Of a DNA stretch of 64,000 nt, positions 1 through 7,748 are shown piece after piece (positions within the stretch are counted from its first letter, which is position 1; each line of letters starts with the position of its first letter). The position numbers and the translations under genes were made by a program. Under the pieces are notes generated by a model. The model worked only from the letters and a program-made list of their open reading frames with translations. It was not told the DNA's origin and ran no database searches. This stretch comes from Streptomyces sp. TLI_053 (GTDB taxonomy: Bacteria; Actinomycetota; Actinomycetes; Streptomycetales; Streptomycetaceae): NCBI RefSeq assembly GCF_900105395.1, contig NZ_LT629775.1, positions 5,106,001 to 5,170,000 on the forward strand. Reading direction: 5' to 3'.

Positions 1-1
1 G

Positions 2-247
2 GTGCGGGGGGCGGAGCAGGTCGGGCGGTGGCTGGAGGAGTTCCATCCGCGGTCGCTGGTGGAACTGGACTACGGGGGGCTGGTGCATCTGCTGGGGCCG
101 GAGCGGCTGTTGGCGGACCGTTCGGCGGGCGAGCTCGAGGACGGGCTGCGGGCGCTGCGGGCGGGGGACGCGACGGAGGCGCTGCGCGCGTACGAGGTGC
201 TGACCGCGCGCTGGCGGCGGGTGCTGGCACTGCGCCACGCCAACTGA
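2..247 (+). CDS. C-terminal part of a conserved hypothetical protein (5' end outside window)
   Basis: The open frame runs into the left edge of the window, so only about 81 C-terminal residues are visible and the true start is not seen. The fragment is charged and helical, with Arg, Leu, Glu and Ala-rich segments and no membrane span. It lies on the same strand as bldC, 585 bp upstream, which fits the conserved hypothetical gene that precedes bldC in Streptomyces genomes as I recall them. No catalytic motif is visible, so no function is proposed. Confidence 0.6.
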   Translation: MRGAEQVGRWLEEFHPRSLVELDYGGLVHLLGPERLLADRSAGELEDGLRALRAGDATEALRAYEVLTARWRRVLALRHAN

Positions 248-832
248 GCGGCAGGGCCGGTGGGAGGGGCCGGGCGGGGCGGCGGGAGGGCCGGTCCGGG
301 GACGGTGGGAGGACGGGCCGAGGCGGCGTCATCGCTGGCCGGTGGGGGTGTCGGTGGTACTTGTAAGACTGTAAGAGTCCTACGGCCCGAGCCGCATGAC
401 CAAGGTCCTGGTTCGGGTCAATACCTACCGAACGTGACACTACTCACCGTTGACGCGAACTTACCCCTATGTGCAAAAATGGGACAACCAGCCCAACTTC
501 ACGTGAGCGTGCCCACTTTTGGGTGGTTCTGGAGTCGATGCGCGCTTTGCGGGAAAACGGCGGGTCTGGTCCGCTCGTAACCGAATGTCACTATAAGGTG
601 ACTGCCCGTTATGGGGTGGTCCATCGCCATCCGTCGGCCTTGAACCCGTGAGGGGTCAATTTTGGCGGTTTGGTCGATAGGGCTGGACGGATGGTGTAGT
701 TGTAGACACCAGGACAAGCCGTTCGTCCTATAACCGACTCGGCCCGTCTATGCCATTTCGGGCATCGCGGGCCAAGGTGCAGAATTTGAAGGATAGAACC
801 GCCCTGGTTCGGTTCTCCCGAGGAGGCCGCTC
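248..832 (+). promoter_or_regulatory. Long intergenic leader/promoter region of bldC
   Basis: This 585-bp gap has no convincing gene on either strand. It is noticeably less GC-rich than its surroundings from about position 355, as expected for promoter DNA. A TTGACG hexamer at 450-455 is one possible -35 element, but I cannot fix a matching -10. A good ribosome binding site (GAGGAGG, about 820-826) precedes the bldC ATG. The long spacing suggests a substantial untranslated leader or distal regulator sites. Confidence 0.5.
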
Positions 833-1039
833 ATGACCGCTCGTACCCCCGATGCCGAACCTCTGCTGACGCCGGCAGAGGTCGCCACCATGTTCCGTGT
901 GGATCCCAAGACCGTGACGCGCTGGGCCAAGGCCGGCAAGCTCACGTCCATCCGCACGCTGGGCGGGCACCGCCGATACCGTGAGGCGGAGGTGCGCGCC
1001 CTGCTGGCCGGTATTCCGGCCCAGCGAACCGAGGCCTGA
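833..1039 (+). CDS. bldC: BldC, small MerR-like developmental regulator
   Basis: The 68-residue product has the full BldC layout: a winged helix-turn-helix of MerR type (residues 10-60, including LLTPAEVATMFRVDPKTVTR and the wing RTLGGHRRYRE) with no effector domain or coiled coil. In Streptomyces BldC controls entry into development by binding cooperatively to AT-rich direct repeats. Length and motif order are essentially canonical. The ATG follows a GAGGAGG site at about 7 bp. The gene appears monocistronic, with a strong terminator directly after it, and is followed by hrpA on the opposite strand, as is usual around bldC in streptomycetes. Confidence 0.95.
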   Translation: MTARTPDAEPLLTPAEVATMFRVDPKTVTRWAKAGKLTSIRTLGGHRRYREAEVRALLAGIPAQRTEA

Positions 1040-1063
1040 CAGAGCCTCGCTCAAGGCTCTTCG

Positions 1064-1113
1064 AAAGGGGCTGCTTACCGGACTCCGCCGGGTCCGGTAA
1101 GCAGCCCCTTTTT
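1064..1113 (+). terminator. Rho-independent terminator of bldC
   Basis: A perfect 19-bp inverted repeat (1064-1082 with 1095-1113, loop of about 10 nt) ends in a T run. It begins 25 bp after the bldC stop codon, and the arms start AAAGGGGCTGCTTACC. Confidence 0.92.
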
Positions 1114-1404
1114 CTGTCCCCGCGCACTTCTTCTACAGTCCTGTCGTACCGGCCGCACCGGTCGCGGGAGCGGCTGTCGTACTCGCGCGATCCACCGGAA
1201 TGTTGAACTCCGGATAACGATTCGATGATGGGAAGGTGGGGGGGATTTACTGTGAATAGCAGTACAATTTTACATATTAAATTAGAGGCTTCGGGGAAGG
1301 GTGTCCGAACGGTCGGTTCCCGGAAGGGGTGCGTGACGACCGTCACGCGGGCGTTCACTTGTGGTCCGTGCCCACTCCGGGATAGAGGAGTGGCCGGTGA
1401 AACG
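1114..1404. other. Intergenic stretch with an AT-rich island (1244-1287)
   Basis: No gene is supported here. The segment 1244-1287 is strikingly AT-rich for this chromosome and contains two AATT tetramers at 1266-1269 and 1280-1283, 14 bp apart. It lies between the bldC terminator and the tRNA-Asp terminator hairpin. It could be promoter DNA or a protein-binding site, but nothing downstream identifies a target gene. Confidence 0.5.
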
Positions 1405-1440
1405 CGAGAGGCCCGGAACCAAACGGTTCCGGGCCTCTCG
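1405..1440 (-). terminator. Hairpin terminator downstream of tRNA-Asp
   Basis: A perfect 16-bp inverted repeat (1405-1420 with 1425-1440, tetraloop) lies directly 3' of the minus-strand tRNA-Asp. It lacks a long T run, but the stem is very stable and correctly placed to end the tRNA transcript. Confidence 0.75.
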
Positions 1441-1447
1441 GCTACGG

Positions 1448-1521
1448 CGATCCTGACGGGACTTGAACCCGCGACCTCCACCTTGACAGGGTGGCGAGCT
1501 AACCAACTGCTCCACAGGACC
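1448..1521 (-). tRNA. tRNA-Asp (GTC)
   Basis: The reverse complement folds as a complete 74-nt cloverleaf: acceptor GGTCCTG pairing with CAGGATC, a D arm GAGC/GCTC, an anticodon arm CCACC/GGTGG around a loop with GTC, and a T arm with TTCAAGT. The 3' CCA is not encoded. It is nearly identical to the second tRNA-Asp at 43919-43992; the acceptor differs by a compensatory base-pair change. Confidence 0.95.
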
Positions 1522-1619
1522 AGAGTGTTTCCTGACCCGTTCGCTCCGCTTGCCGCGCTGCGAACAAGACAGACTGTAGCCCATGCGGGGCCCCCAGGTC
1601 GAACCGGCTCCCGACCGCC

Positions 1620-1656
1620 CCCTCCGGCCCGTCCGCAGCTCAGGCGGGCCGGAGGG
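1620..1656 (-). terminator. Terminator of hrpA
   Basis: A 12-bp GC-rich inverted repeat (1620-1631 with 1645-1656) sits about 12 bp beyond the hrpA stop codon on the minus strand. There is no T run. Confidence 0.6.
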
Positions 1657-1667
1657 AGGCCGAGGGG

Positions 1668-4600
1668 TCAGAGCGCGGCCCTGGCCGCCTCCATGGCCTT
1701 CAGGATCCGCTTCTCGGACACCGGCGACGGGGTGCCCAGCGACTGGGCGAAGAAGCTCACCCGCAGCTCCTCGATCATCCAGCGGATCGCCAGCACCTCC
1801 GCCGAGGGCTGCCGCCCGGCCGGCACCGCCGCCAGCAGCTCCCCGTAGGCCTGCTGGACCTGCTGCACCTTCAGCAGCTGCTGGGCGTCCCGCTGCGGAT
1901 GGTTGGGCAGCGCCTCCAGCCGGCGGTCCACCGCCAGCAGATAGCGCTTGAGGTCCGGCAGCCGCTGCCAGCCGGTCGCCGTCACGAAGCCCGGGTGCAC
2001 CAGCGAGGCCAGATGCAGCCGGATGTCGTTCACCGCGTTCAGCAGCACCGGACTGCTCACCGACTTCAGCCGGGTCGTCGCCCTGTGGAAGGCGATCAGC
2101 GCCGTCGCCGTCTTCAGCGTGGTGTCCGCCGACAGGTCGTACAGGTCCGCCCGCACCTTGTCCCGCAGCGCCGCGAACGCCGCCTCGTCCCACGCCGGAC
2201 CACCGGCCCGGGCCATCAGCCGGTCCGCCGCACAGGCCACCACGTCCTCGAACAGCGCCGGGACCGAGCCGTGCGGGTTGTACGACAGCGCCAGCTTGGC
2301 CTGGTTGCCCAGCCGGCCCTGGATCGACTTGGCGGGCGAGGTGGTCGACAGCATCAGCAGCCGCCGGGTGCCCTCCCACATCGCGCCCTGCTGCGCCTCC
2401 GGGGTGTCGAACAGCTTCACGCCGACCGACTCGCCCTCGTCCACCAGCGCCGGGTAGGCGCGCAGCGAGTGGCCCCGGGAACGCTGCTCGAAGGTCCGCT
2501 GGAGCACCGGCAGCCCGGCCGGCCAGGCGGTCAGCCCGGACTGCTCGATGCCCCGGCCCGAGGCCGCCGAGGAGAGCGTCTCCTTCAGCTTGGGCTTCAG
2601 CCGCAGCCGCAGCTCCTCCAGGTCCTTGGACTCGGCGAGCTTCTTGCGCCCGTCCACCACCCGGAAGGTCACCTTGAGGTGCTCGGGGACCCGCTCCTCG
2701 TCCCAGGCCTCCGGAGGCACGGTGACCGCCGTCAGGCGCTTCAGGACGTGCTCCAGGGCCGGCAGCAGCGGCTCCTGGCGCTCCTGGTTGTTCCTCAGCT
2801 CGCGCAGTGCCGCGCGGGCGAAGTCCGGGGCGGGGACGAAGTTGCGCCGCACCGCCTTCGGCAGCGACTTGATCCAGGCCGTCACCAGCTCCTCGCGCAG
2901 GCCCGGGATCTGCCAGTCGAAGCCCTCCGCGGTGACCTGGTTGAGCACCGGCAGCGGGATGTGGACGGTGACGCCGTCCGCGTCGCTGCCCGGCTCGAAC
3001 TGGTAGGTCAGGACGAACCGCAGCTTGCCCTGCACCCAGTGGTCCGGGTAGTCGGCCTCGGTGACGCCGTCCGCGGCGTCGTTGATCAGCATCGACTTCT
3101 CGAAGTTGAGCAGGTCGGGCTGCTCGTGCCGGGCCTTCTTCCACCAGGCGTCGAAGTGCCGGGTGGAGACGATGTCCTCGGGCAGCCGGCCGTCGTAGAA
3201 CTCGAACAGGGTCTGGTCGTCGACCATGATGTCCCGGCGGCGGGCCCGGTTCTCCAGCTCCTCGACCTCGCCGAGCAGCTTGCGGTTCTCCGCGAAGAAC
3301 CGGTGGTGGGTCTCCCAGTCGCCCTCGACCAGGGCGTTGCGGATGAACAGCTCGCGGCAGAGCTCCGGGTCGATCCGGCCGTAGTTGACCTTCCGCGCGG
3401 ACACGATCGGCACCCCGTAGAGGGTGACTTTCTCGAACGCCAGCACGGCCCCGGACTTCTTCTCCCAGTGCGGCTCGCTGTAGTTGCGCTTCACCAGGTG
3501 GGCGGCCAGCGGCTCCACCCACTCGGGTTCGATCTTCGCGTTGATCCGGGCCCACAGCCGGGAGGTTTCCACCAGCTCGGCCGACATCACCCAGCGCGGC
3601 GGCTTCTTGAACAGGCCGGAGCCGGGGAACACCGCGAACCGGGCGCCCCGGGCGCCGCCGTACTCCCGCTTCTCCACGTCGAACAGGCCGATGTGCGAGA
3701 GCAGGCCGGCCAGCAGGGACTGGTGGATCCGGTCCGCGTCCGGCTCGGCGTCCTCGTGGGCCTCCTCGATGGTGACACCGAGCTGCTTGGCGACCGTGCG
3801 CAGCTGGGAGTAGATGTCCTGCCACTCCCGTATCCGCAGGTAGTTGAGGAACTCCGCCTTGCACATCCGGCGGAACGCGGAGGAGGAGAGCTCGCGCTGC
3901 TGCTCGCGCACGTAGCGCCACATGGCGAGGAAGGCGAGGAAGTCGGAGCTCTCGGAGCTGAACCGGCGGTGCCGCTCGTCGGCGGCCTGGCGCTTCTCGG
4001 CGGGGCGCTCGCGCGGGTCCTGGATGGAGAGCGCGGCGGCGATCACCATGACGTCCCGGACACAGCCGTTGCGGTCCGCCTCCAGCACCATCCGGGCCAT
4101 CCGCGGGTCCACCGGGAGCTGGGCCAGTTTGCGGCCGAGCGGGGTGAGCCGCTTGCGGAGGTCCTTCTCGGCCGGGTCGAGCGCGCCCAGCTCGTGCAGG
4201 AGGCTGATGCCGTCCTTGATGTTGCGCGAGTCCGGCGGGTCCAGGAACGGGAAGGCGGCGATGTCGCCGAGGCCGGCGGCGGTCATCTGGAGGATGACCG
4301 AGGCCAGGTTGGTGCGCAGGATCTCGGCGTCCGTGAACTCGGGGCGGGAGAGGAAGTCCTCCTCCGAGTAGAGCCGGATGCAGATGCCGTCCGAGGTGCG
4401 GCCGCAGCGGCCCTTGCGCTGGTTGGCGCTGGCCTGGCTGATCGCCTCGATCGGCAGCCGCTGGACCTTGGTGCGGTGGCTGTAGCGGGAGATCCGGGCG
4501 CTGCCCGGGTCGATCACGTACTTGATGCCGGGGACGGTGAGGCTGGTCTCGGCGACGTTGGTGGCCAGCACGATCCGGCGGGAGGAGGAGCGCTGGAACA

Positions 4601-5657
4601 CCTTGTGCTGCTCGGCCGAGCTCAGCCGGGCGTACAGCGGCAGGACCTCGGTGTGCTTCAGCCGGAGCTTGTCGAGCGCGTCCGCGGTGTCCCGGATCTC
4701 GCGCTCGCCGGAGAGGAAGACCAGGATGTCGCCCGGCCCCTCGGCCTGGAGCTCCTCGGCGGCGTCGCAGATCGCCTGGATCTGGTCGCGGTCGCGGTCG
4801 ACCTCGTCGGTGTCGCCGTCCTCGTCCTCGTCCACGATCGGGCGGTAACGGACCTCCACCGGATAGGTGCGGCCGGAGACCTCGACGATCGGGGCGTCCC
4901 CGAAGTGCCGGGCGAACCGCTCGGGGTCGATGGTCGCCGAGGTGATGATCACCTTGAGGTCGGGGCGGCGGGGCAGCAGCTGCTTGAGGTAGCCGAGCAG
5001 GAAGTCGATGTTGAGGCTGCGCTCGTGCGCCTCGTCGATGATCAGGGTGTCGTACTGGCGCAGCTCGCGGTCGGTCTGGACCTCCGCGAGCAGGATGCCG
5101 TCGGTCATCAGCTTGACCAGGGTGTCCGGGCCGACCTGGTCGGTGAACCTGACCTTCCAGCCGACCGCCTCGCCGAGCGGGCTGTCCAGTTCCTCGGCGA
5201 CCCGCTCGGCCACCGTGCGGGCGGCGATCCGGCGGGGCTGGGTGTGGCCGATCAGACCGCGTACGCCGCGGCCCAGCTCCAGGCAGATCTTGGGGATCTG
5301 GGTGGTCTTGCCGGAGCCGGTCTCACCGGCCACGATCACCACCTGGTGGTCGCGGACGGCGGCGAGGATCTCGTCCTTCTTCTGGCTGACCGGGAGCTCG
5401 GCGGGGTACCGGATCTCCGGCACCGCGTTCCGCCGCCGTTCGACCAGCAGCTCGGCCTTGTCGATGTCGGCGGCGATCTCGGCGGCGATCTGCGCGCGGG
5501 CCTCGTCCTTGCGGACCCGGCGGGCGCCGTCCAGCCGACGGCCGATCCGGACCTGGTCGCGCAGGGTCAGCTCGGGCAGGCGCGCGGCCAGCTCGCCGAT
5601 GCCGGGCGCCTCGCTCCGGGCGGACTCGGCGGCGGACTGGACTGCGGGAGAACTCAC
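1668..5657 (-). CDS. hrpA: ATP-dependent RNA helicase HrpA (DEAH box)
   Basis: This is a large DEAH-box helicase of about 1,329 residues, the usual size for actinobacterial HrpA. Walker A GETGSGKT lies near residue 115 and the DEAH motif (IIDEAHERSL) near residue 205. The SAT motif and the helicase C motif VI (QRKGRCGRTSDG) are intact. They are followed by the HA2/OB-fold region and the long C-terminal DUF3418-type domain. HrpA acts on structured RNA and, in E. coli, helps resolve stalled or collided ribosomes. I chose the GTG at 5657 because an AGAGGG site lies 9 nt upstream; an ATG at 5666 and a GTG at 5702 are in-frame alternatives. It stands alone on the minus strand facing bldC. Confidence 0.93.
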   Translation of the reverse strand: MSSPAVQSAAESARSEAPGIGELAARLPELTLRDQVRIGRRLDGARRVRKDEARAQIAAEIAADIDKAELLVERRRNAVPEIRYPAELPVSQKKDEILAAVRDHQVVIVAGETGSGKTTQIPKICLELGRGVRGLIGHTQPRRIAARTVAERVAEELDSPLGEAVGWKVRFTDQVGPDTLVKLMTDGILLAEVQTDRELRQYDTLIIDEAHERSLNIDFLLGYLKQLLPRRPDLKVIITSATIDPERFARHFGDAPIVEVSGRTYPVEVRYRPIVDEDEDGDTDEVDRDRDQIQAICDAAEELQAEGPGDILVFLSGEREIRDTADALDKLRLKHTEVLPLYARLSSAEQHKVFQRSSSRRIVLATNVAETSLTVPGIKYVIDPGSARISRYSHRTKVQRLPIEAISQASANQRKGRCGRTSDGICIRLYSEEDFLSRPEFTDAEILRTNLASVILQMTAAGLGDIAAFPFLDPPDSRNIKDGISLLHELGALDPAEKDLRKRLTPLGRKLAQLPVDPRMARMVLEADRNGCVRDVMVIAAALSIQDPRERPAEKRQAADERHRRFSSESSDFLAFLAMWRYVREQQRELSSSAFRRMCKAEFLNYLRIREWQDIYSQLRTVAKQLGVTIEEAHEDAEPDADRIHQSLLAGLLSHIGLFDVEKREYGGARGARFAVFPGSGLFKKPPRWVMSAELVETSRLWARINAKIEPEWVEPLAAHLVKRNYSEPHWEKKSGAVLAFEKVTLYGVPIVSARKVNYGRIDPELCRELFIRNALVEGDWETHHRFFAENRKLLGEVEELENRARRRDIMVDDQTLFEFYDGRLPEDIVSTRHFDAWWKKARHEQPDLLNFEKSMLINDAADGVTEADYPDHWVQGKLRFVLTYQFEPGSDADGVTVHIPLPVLNQVTAEGFDWQIPGLREELVTAWIKSLPKAVRRNFVPAPDFARAALRELRNNQERQEPLLPALEHVLKRLTAVTVPPEAWDEERVPEHLKVTFRVVDGRKKLAESKDLEELRLRLKPKLKETLSSAASGRGIEQSGLTAWPAGLPVLQRTFEQRSRGHSLRAYPALVDEGESVGVKLFDTPEAQQGAMWEGTRRLLMLSTTSPAKSIQGRLGNQAKLALSYNPHGSVPALFEDVVACAADRLMARAGGPAWDEAAFAALRDKVRADLYDLSADTTLKTATALIAFHRATTRLKSVSSPVLLNAVNDIRLHLASLVHPGFVTATGWQRLPDLKRYLLAVDRRLEALPNHPQRDAQQLLKVQQVQQAYGELLAAVPAGRQPSAEVLAIRWMIEELRVSFFAQSLGTPSPVSEKRILKAMEAARAAL

Positions 5658-5878
5658 GGCGGGCATCCCTCTAGGTTCGCAAGGAGGGGCACCGGAGCGC
5701 ACCTCGGTTTTCGAGCGCCTCCAGTGTCACAGGGGACGCCCGTCCGCTGCCAACGGCGGTCCGGCACGCCGTGGGAACCGTCCGGATCGGGGCGGTGGCG
5801 GGGGAGAGGGAGGTGAGCGGGCGTGGAGTGGGAGGGAACGGGCGGCAAGGCGTGGGGAGGGGGCGGGGTGGGGCGGGG

Positions 5879-6448
5879 CTACCCCTTCCAGAGGAAGAAC
5901 GCGGCGGCCCCGGCGCAGAGCAGCAGCCCGATGACGAGACCGGCCGCGGTGGCCGTGAGCCGGTCCCGGAACCGCCGGCCCGGCTCGACCCGGGCCGAGG
6001 CCTCGGTGCTCAGCTCCCACCAGTTGCGGATCCGGTGGTACTGCTCGTCGAAGTCCGGCGACGGGTACAGGTCGCTGTGCAGCAGTCCGGGCAGCGTCCG
6101 GCGCCGTCCGCCGGTCAGGAACATCCGCACCTGCGAAGTGCTGTCGCCCTGGGCCTCGACCGTGCGGACGTCGATCCAGTGGATCCGGTCCCAGGCGTAG
6201 GCGCGGCCGCGCCCGAAGCCCCAGCAGATGGTGATGCCCCCGGGGCCGACCCGGCTCCAGCTGCGGACCGTGGTCCACAGGCCCAGGCCGGAGAGCAGGA
6301 GCGTGCCACCGGCGAGCCAGAGGAAGCCCACCAGGCCGATCCGGTACACGGCGGCGAAGCCCTGGGCGGCCAGTACGACGAGCAGGACCGCCAGGTGCGA
6401 CCAGGACGGGCGGTAGCGGTCCCGCCCCCGGAAGATCAGTTCGTCCAC
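5879..6448 (-). CDS. Membrane protein with PH-like (DUF2581-type) domain
   Basis: The product of about 189 residues has two closely spaced hydrophobic segments near the N-terminus (around residues 12-55). A soluble beta-rich region follows that contains a WGFGRGRAYAWDRIHWI motif typical of bacterial PH-like membrane proteins. A final membrane span near the C-terminus (AAGLVIGLLLCAGAAAFFLW) comes next. Function is unknown; similar proteins are often annotated as PH-domain-containing. The start at 6448 (GTG) has an AGGG at 8 nt; a GTG at 6457 is also possible. Its promoter would have to lie in or beyond the repeat array at 6527-6820. Confidence 0.7.
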   Translation of the reverse strand: MDELIFRGRDRYRPSWSHLAVLLVVLAAQGFAAVYRIGLVGFLWLAGGTLLLSGLGLWTTVRSWSRVGPGGITICWGFGRGRAYAWDRIHWIDVRTVEAQGDSTSQVRMFLTGGRRRTLPGLLHSDLYPSPDFDEQYHRIRNWWELSTEASARVEPGRRFRDRLTATAAGLVIGLLLCAGAAAFFLWKG

Positions 6449-6526
6449 GGCGGGCACCCTACGCCGGGCGTGGTGGGCGGTCGGCGCTCGGGGTGGGGCG
6501 GGGGTCCGAGGGTGGTCCCGGGCCGG

Positions 6527-6820
6527 CTTTGCAAAGTCGAGCCGGACTTTGCAGAGCCACGCCGAGGGACCCTCCGCCGGGGCACGCCACCTGCTCGGCG
6601 TGCCCCGGCGGAGCGTTGTGGGGCGACTTTGCAAAGTGAGCACTTTGCAAAGTCACCCCGGGGTCCACTTCCCGGAGCAGGTCGCTCACCAGGCATGACC
6701 CCGTGGCCGGCCGCCCTCGGGCGGCCGGCCACGGGACTTTGCAAAGAGTGGACTTTGCAAAGTCGCCGTACGGGCGCTCCCTCGGACCACGCCGCCCACC
6801 AGGCGTGGTCCGAGGGAGCG
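6527..6820. repeat. Three-module array of paired ACTTTGCAAAGT palindromes and long GC hairpins
   Basis: Six copies of the palindrome ACTTTGCAAAGT or one-mismatch variants occur in pairs: about 6526-6537 and 6546-6557, 6626-6637 and 6642-6653, 6736-6747 and 6752-6763. In the last two pairs the centres are exactly 16 bp apart; in the first, 20 bp. Each pair is followed by a GC-rich inverted repeat: 6572-6588/6597-6613 (17 bp), 6700-6715/6720-6735 (16 bp) and 6775-6793/6802-6820 (19 bp). The module length is about 100-110 bp. No gene is present from 6449 to 6915. The motif was seen nowhere else in the window. Confidence 0.85.
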
Positions 6821-6915
6821 GTGGGCGTGGTCCGAGGGAGGAGTGGAGCGGTGCTCGCGGTGCTCGCGGTGCGAGCGGTGGGAGGGGTGGGAGGGGGTGG
6901 GACCGGGCGCGGGCC

Positions 6916-7701
6916 CTAGCCCTCCTGGAGGACGAACTCGCGGACCAGTCGGGACCACTCGGCGCCCTGCTCGTAGACGACCACATGGCCGCTGTCGATC
7001 TCCGCGTAGGTGCTGCCGGCGATGGCGTCGGCCAGCTCGCGGGAGAGCCCGACCGGGACGGTGGCGTCCTGGGTGCAGCCGATCACCAGGGTGCGGGCGG
7101 TGATCCGGGGCAGCAGCGGGCGGATGTCGGCGCTCAGGTTGAGGTCGATGTGGCGCAGCGCGCCCTCGGTGGGCTCGTTGCCCTTGATGATGCCCTCGAG
7201 CGCGTCGGGCTCCAGCGAGTTCAGGTGGTCGCGGCTGAACGCGGTCAGGGTGCCGAACCGGCCGAACGCCTCGGCGTCGCCGCTGATGGCGCGCCAGGTG
7301 GTCATGTGGTTGCGCAGGTAGGCGTCGTCCGGGCGGCTCCAGCCGGCGGTGAGCACCAGGCTGCGCACCAGCTCCGGGCGGAGCGCCGCGAGGGTCGCGG
7401 CGACCACCGAGCCGAGCGAGAAGCCGACCACGTCGGCCGGGCCGTCGCCGGCCGCCTCGATCACGGCGGCGATCTGCTCGGCCAGCAGTTCGGGGGTCAG
7501 CTCGCGGCCGTCGTCCTCGGTGTCGCCGCAGCCGGCGAAGTCCGGCAGCAGGACGGTCCGGGTGTCGGTGAAGTCACCGGTGAGGTGGCCGAAGGTGCCC
7601 CCGGCGCCGAAGCCGGTGCCGTGCACGAAGACCAGGGGCGGGTGGCCGGAGCCCTCCACGGTGTAGGAGACGCGGGCGCTGGGGCTGGCGGCGAAGGGCA
7701 T
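6916..7701 (-). CDS. Alpha/beta hydrolase
   Basis: The 261-residue protein is a typical single-domain alpha/beta hydrolase. The oxyanion-hole motif FVHGTGFG is near residues 25-32, the nucleophile elbow GFSLGS carries Ser95, an acid sits in CTQDATVP near residue 216, and the catalytic His is in DSGHVVV near residue 242. The substrate cannot be read from sequence. A GAGGAGA ribosome site precedes the ATG. It lies 47 bp downstream of an MFS exporter and is probably co-transcribed with it, so a role in resistance or in processing an exported compound is possible but inferred. Confidence 0.88.
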   Translation of the reverse strand: MPFAASPSARVSYTVEGSGHPPLVFVHGTGFGAGGTFGHLTGDFTDTRTVLLPDFAGCGDTEDDGRELTPELLAEQIAAVIEAAGDGPADVVGFSLGSVVAATLAALRPELVRSLVLTAGWSRPDDAYLRNHMTTWRAISGDAEAFGRFGTLTAFSRDHLNSLEPDALEGIIKGNEPTEGALRHIDLNLSADIRPLLPRITARTLVIGCTQDATVPVGLSRELADAIAGSTYAEIDSGHVVVYEQGAEWSRLVREFVLQEG

Positions 7702-7748
7702 GACGGAGTTCTCCTCGGGAGTCGGGACGGGTGGGGGGAGGCGCGGGG

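Noticed and set aside
1899..5816. Very long open frame on the strand opposite hrpA
   Set aside because: It is a shadow of the high-GC hrpA codons: composition is Arg/Gly/Leu/Val-rich with no domain, while the minus strand encodes full helicase motifs.
6449..6915. Small proteins translated from the palindrome array
   Set aside because: Open frames here are created by repeats, have no consistent ribosome sites and no conserved composition; regulatory or structural DNA is more likely.
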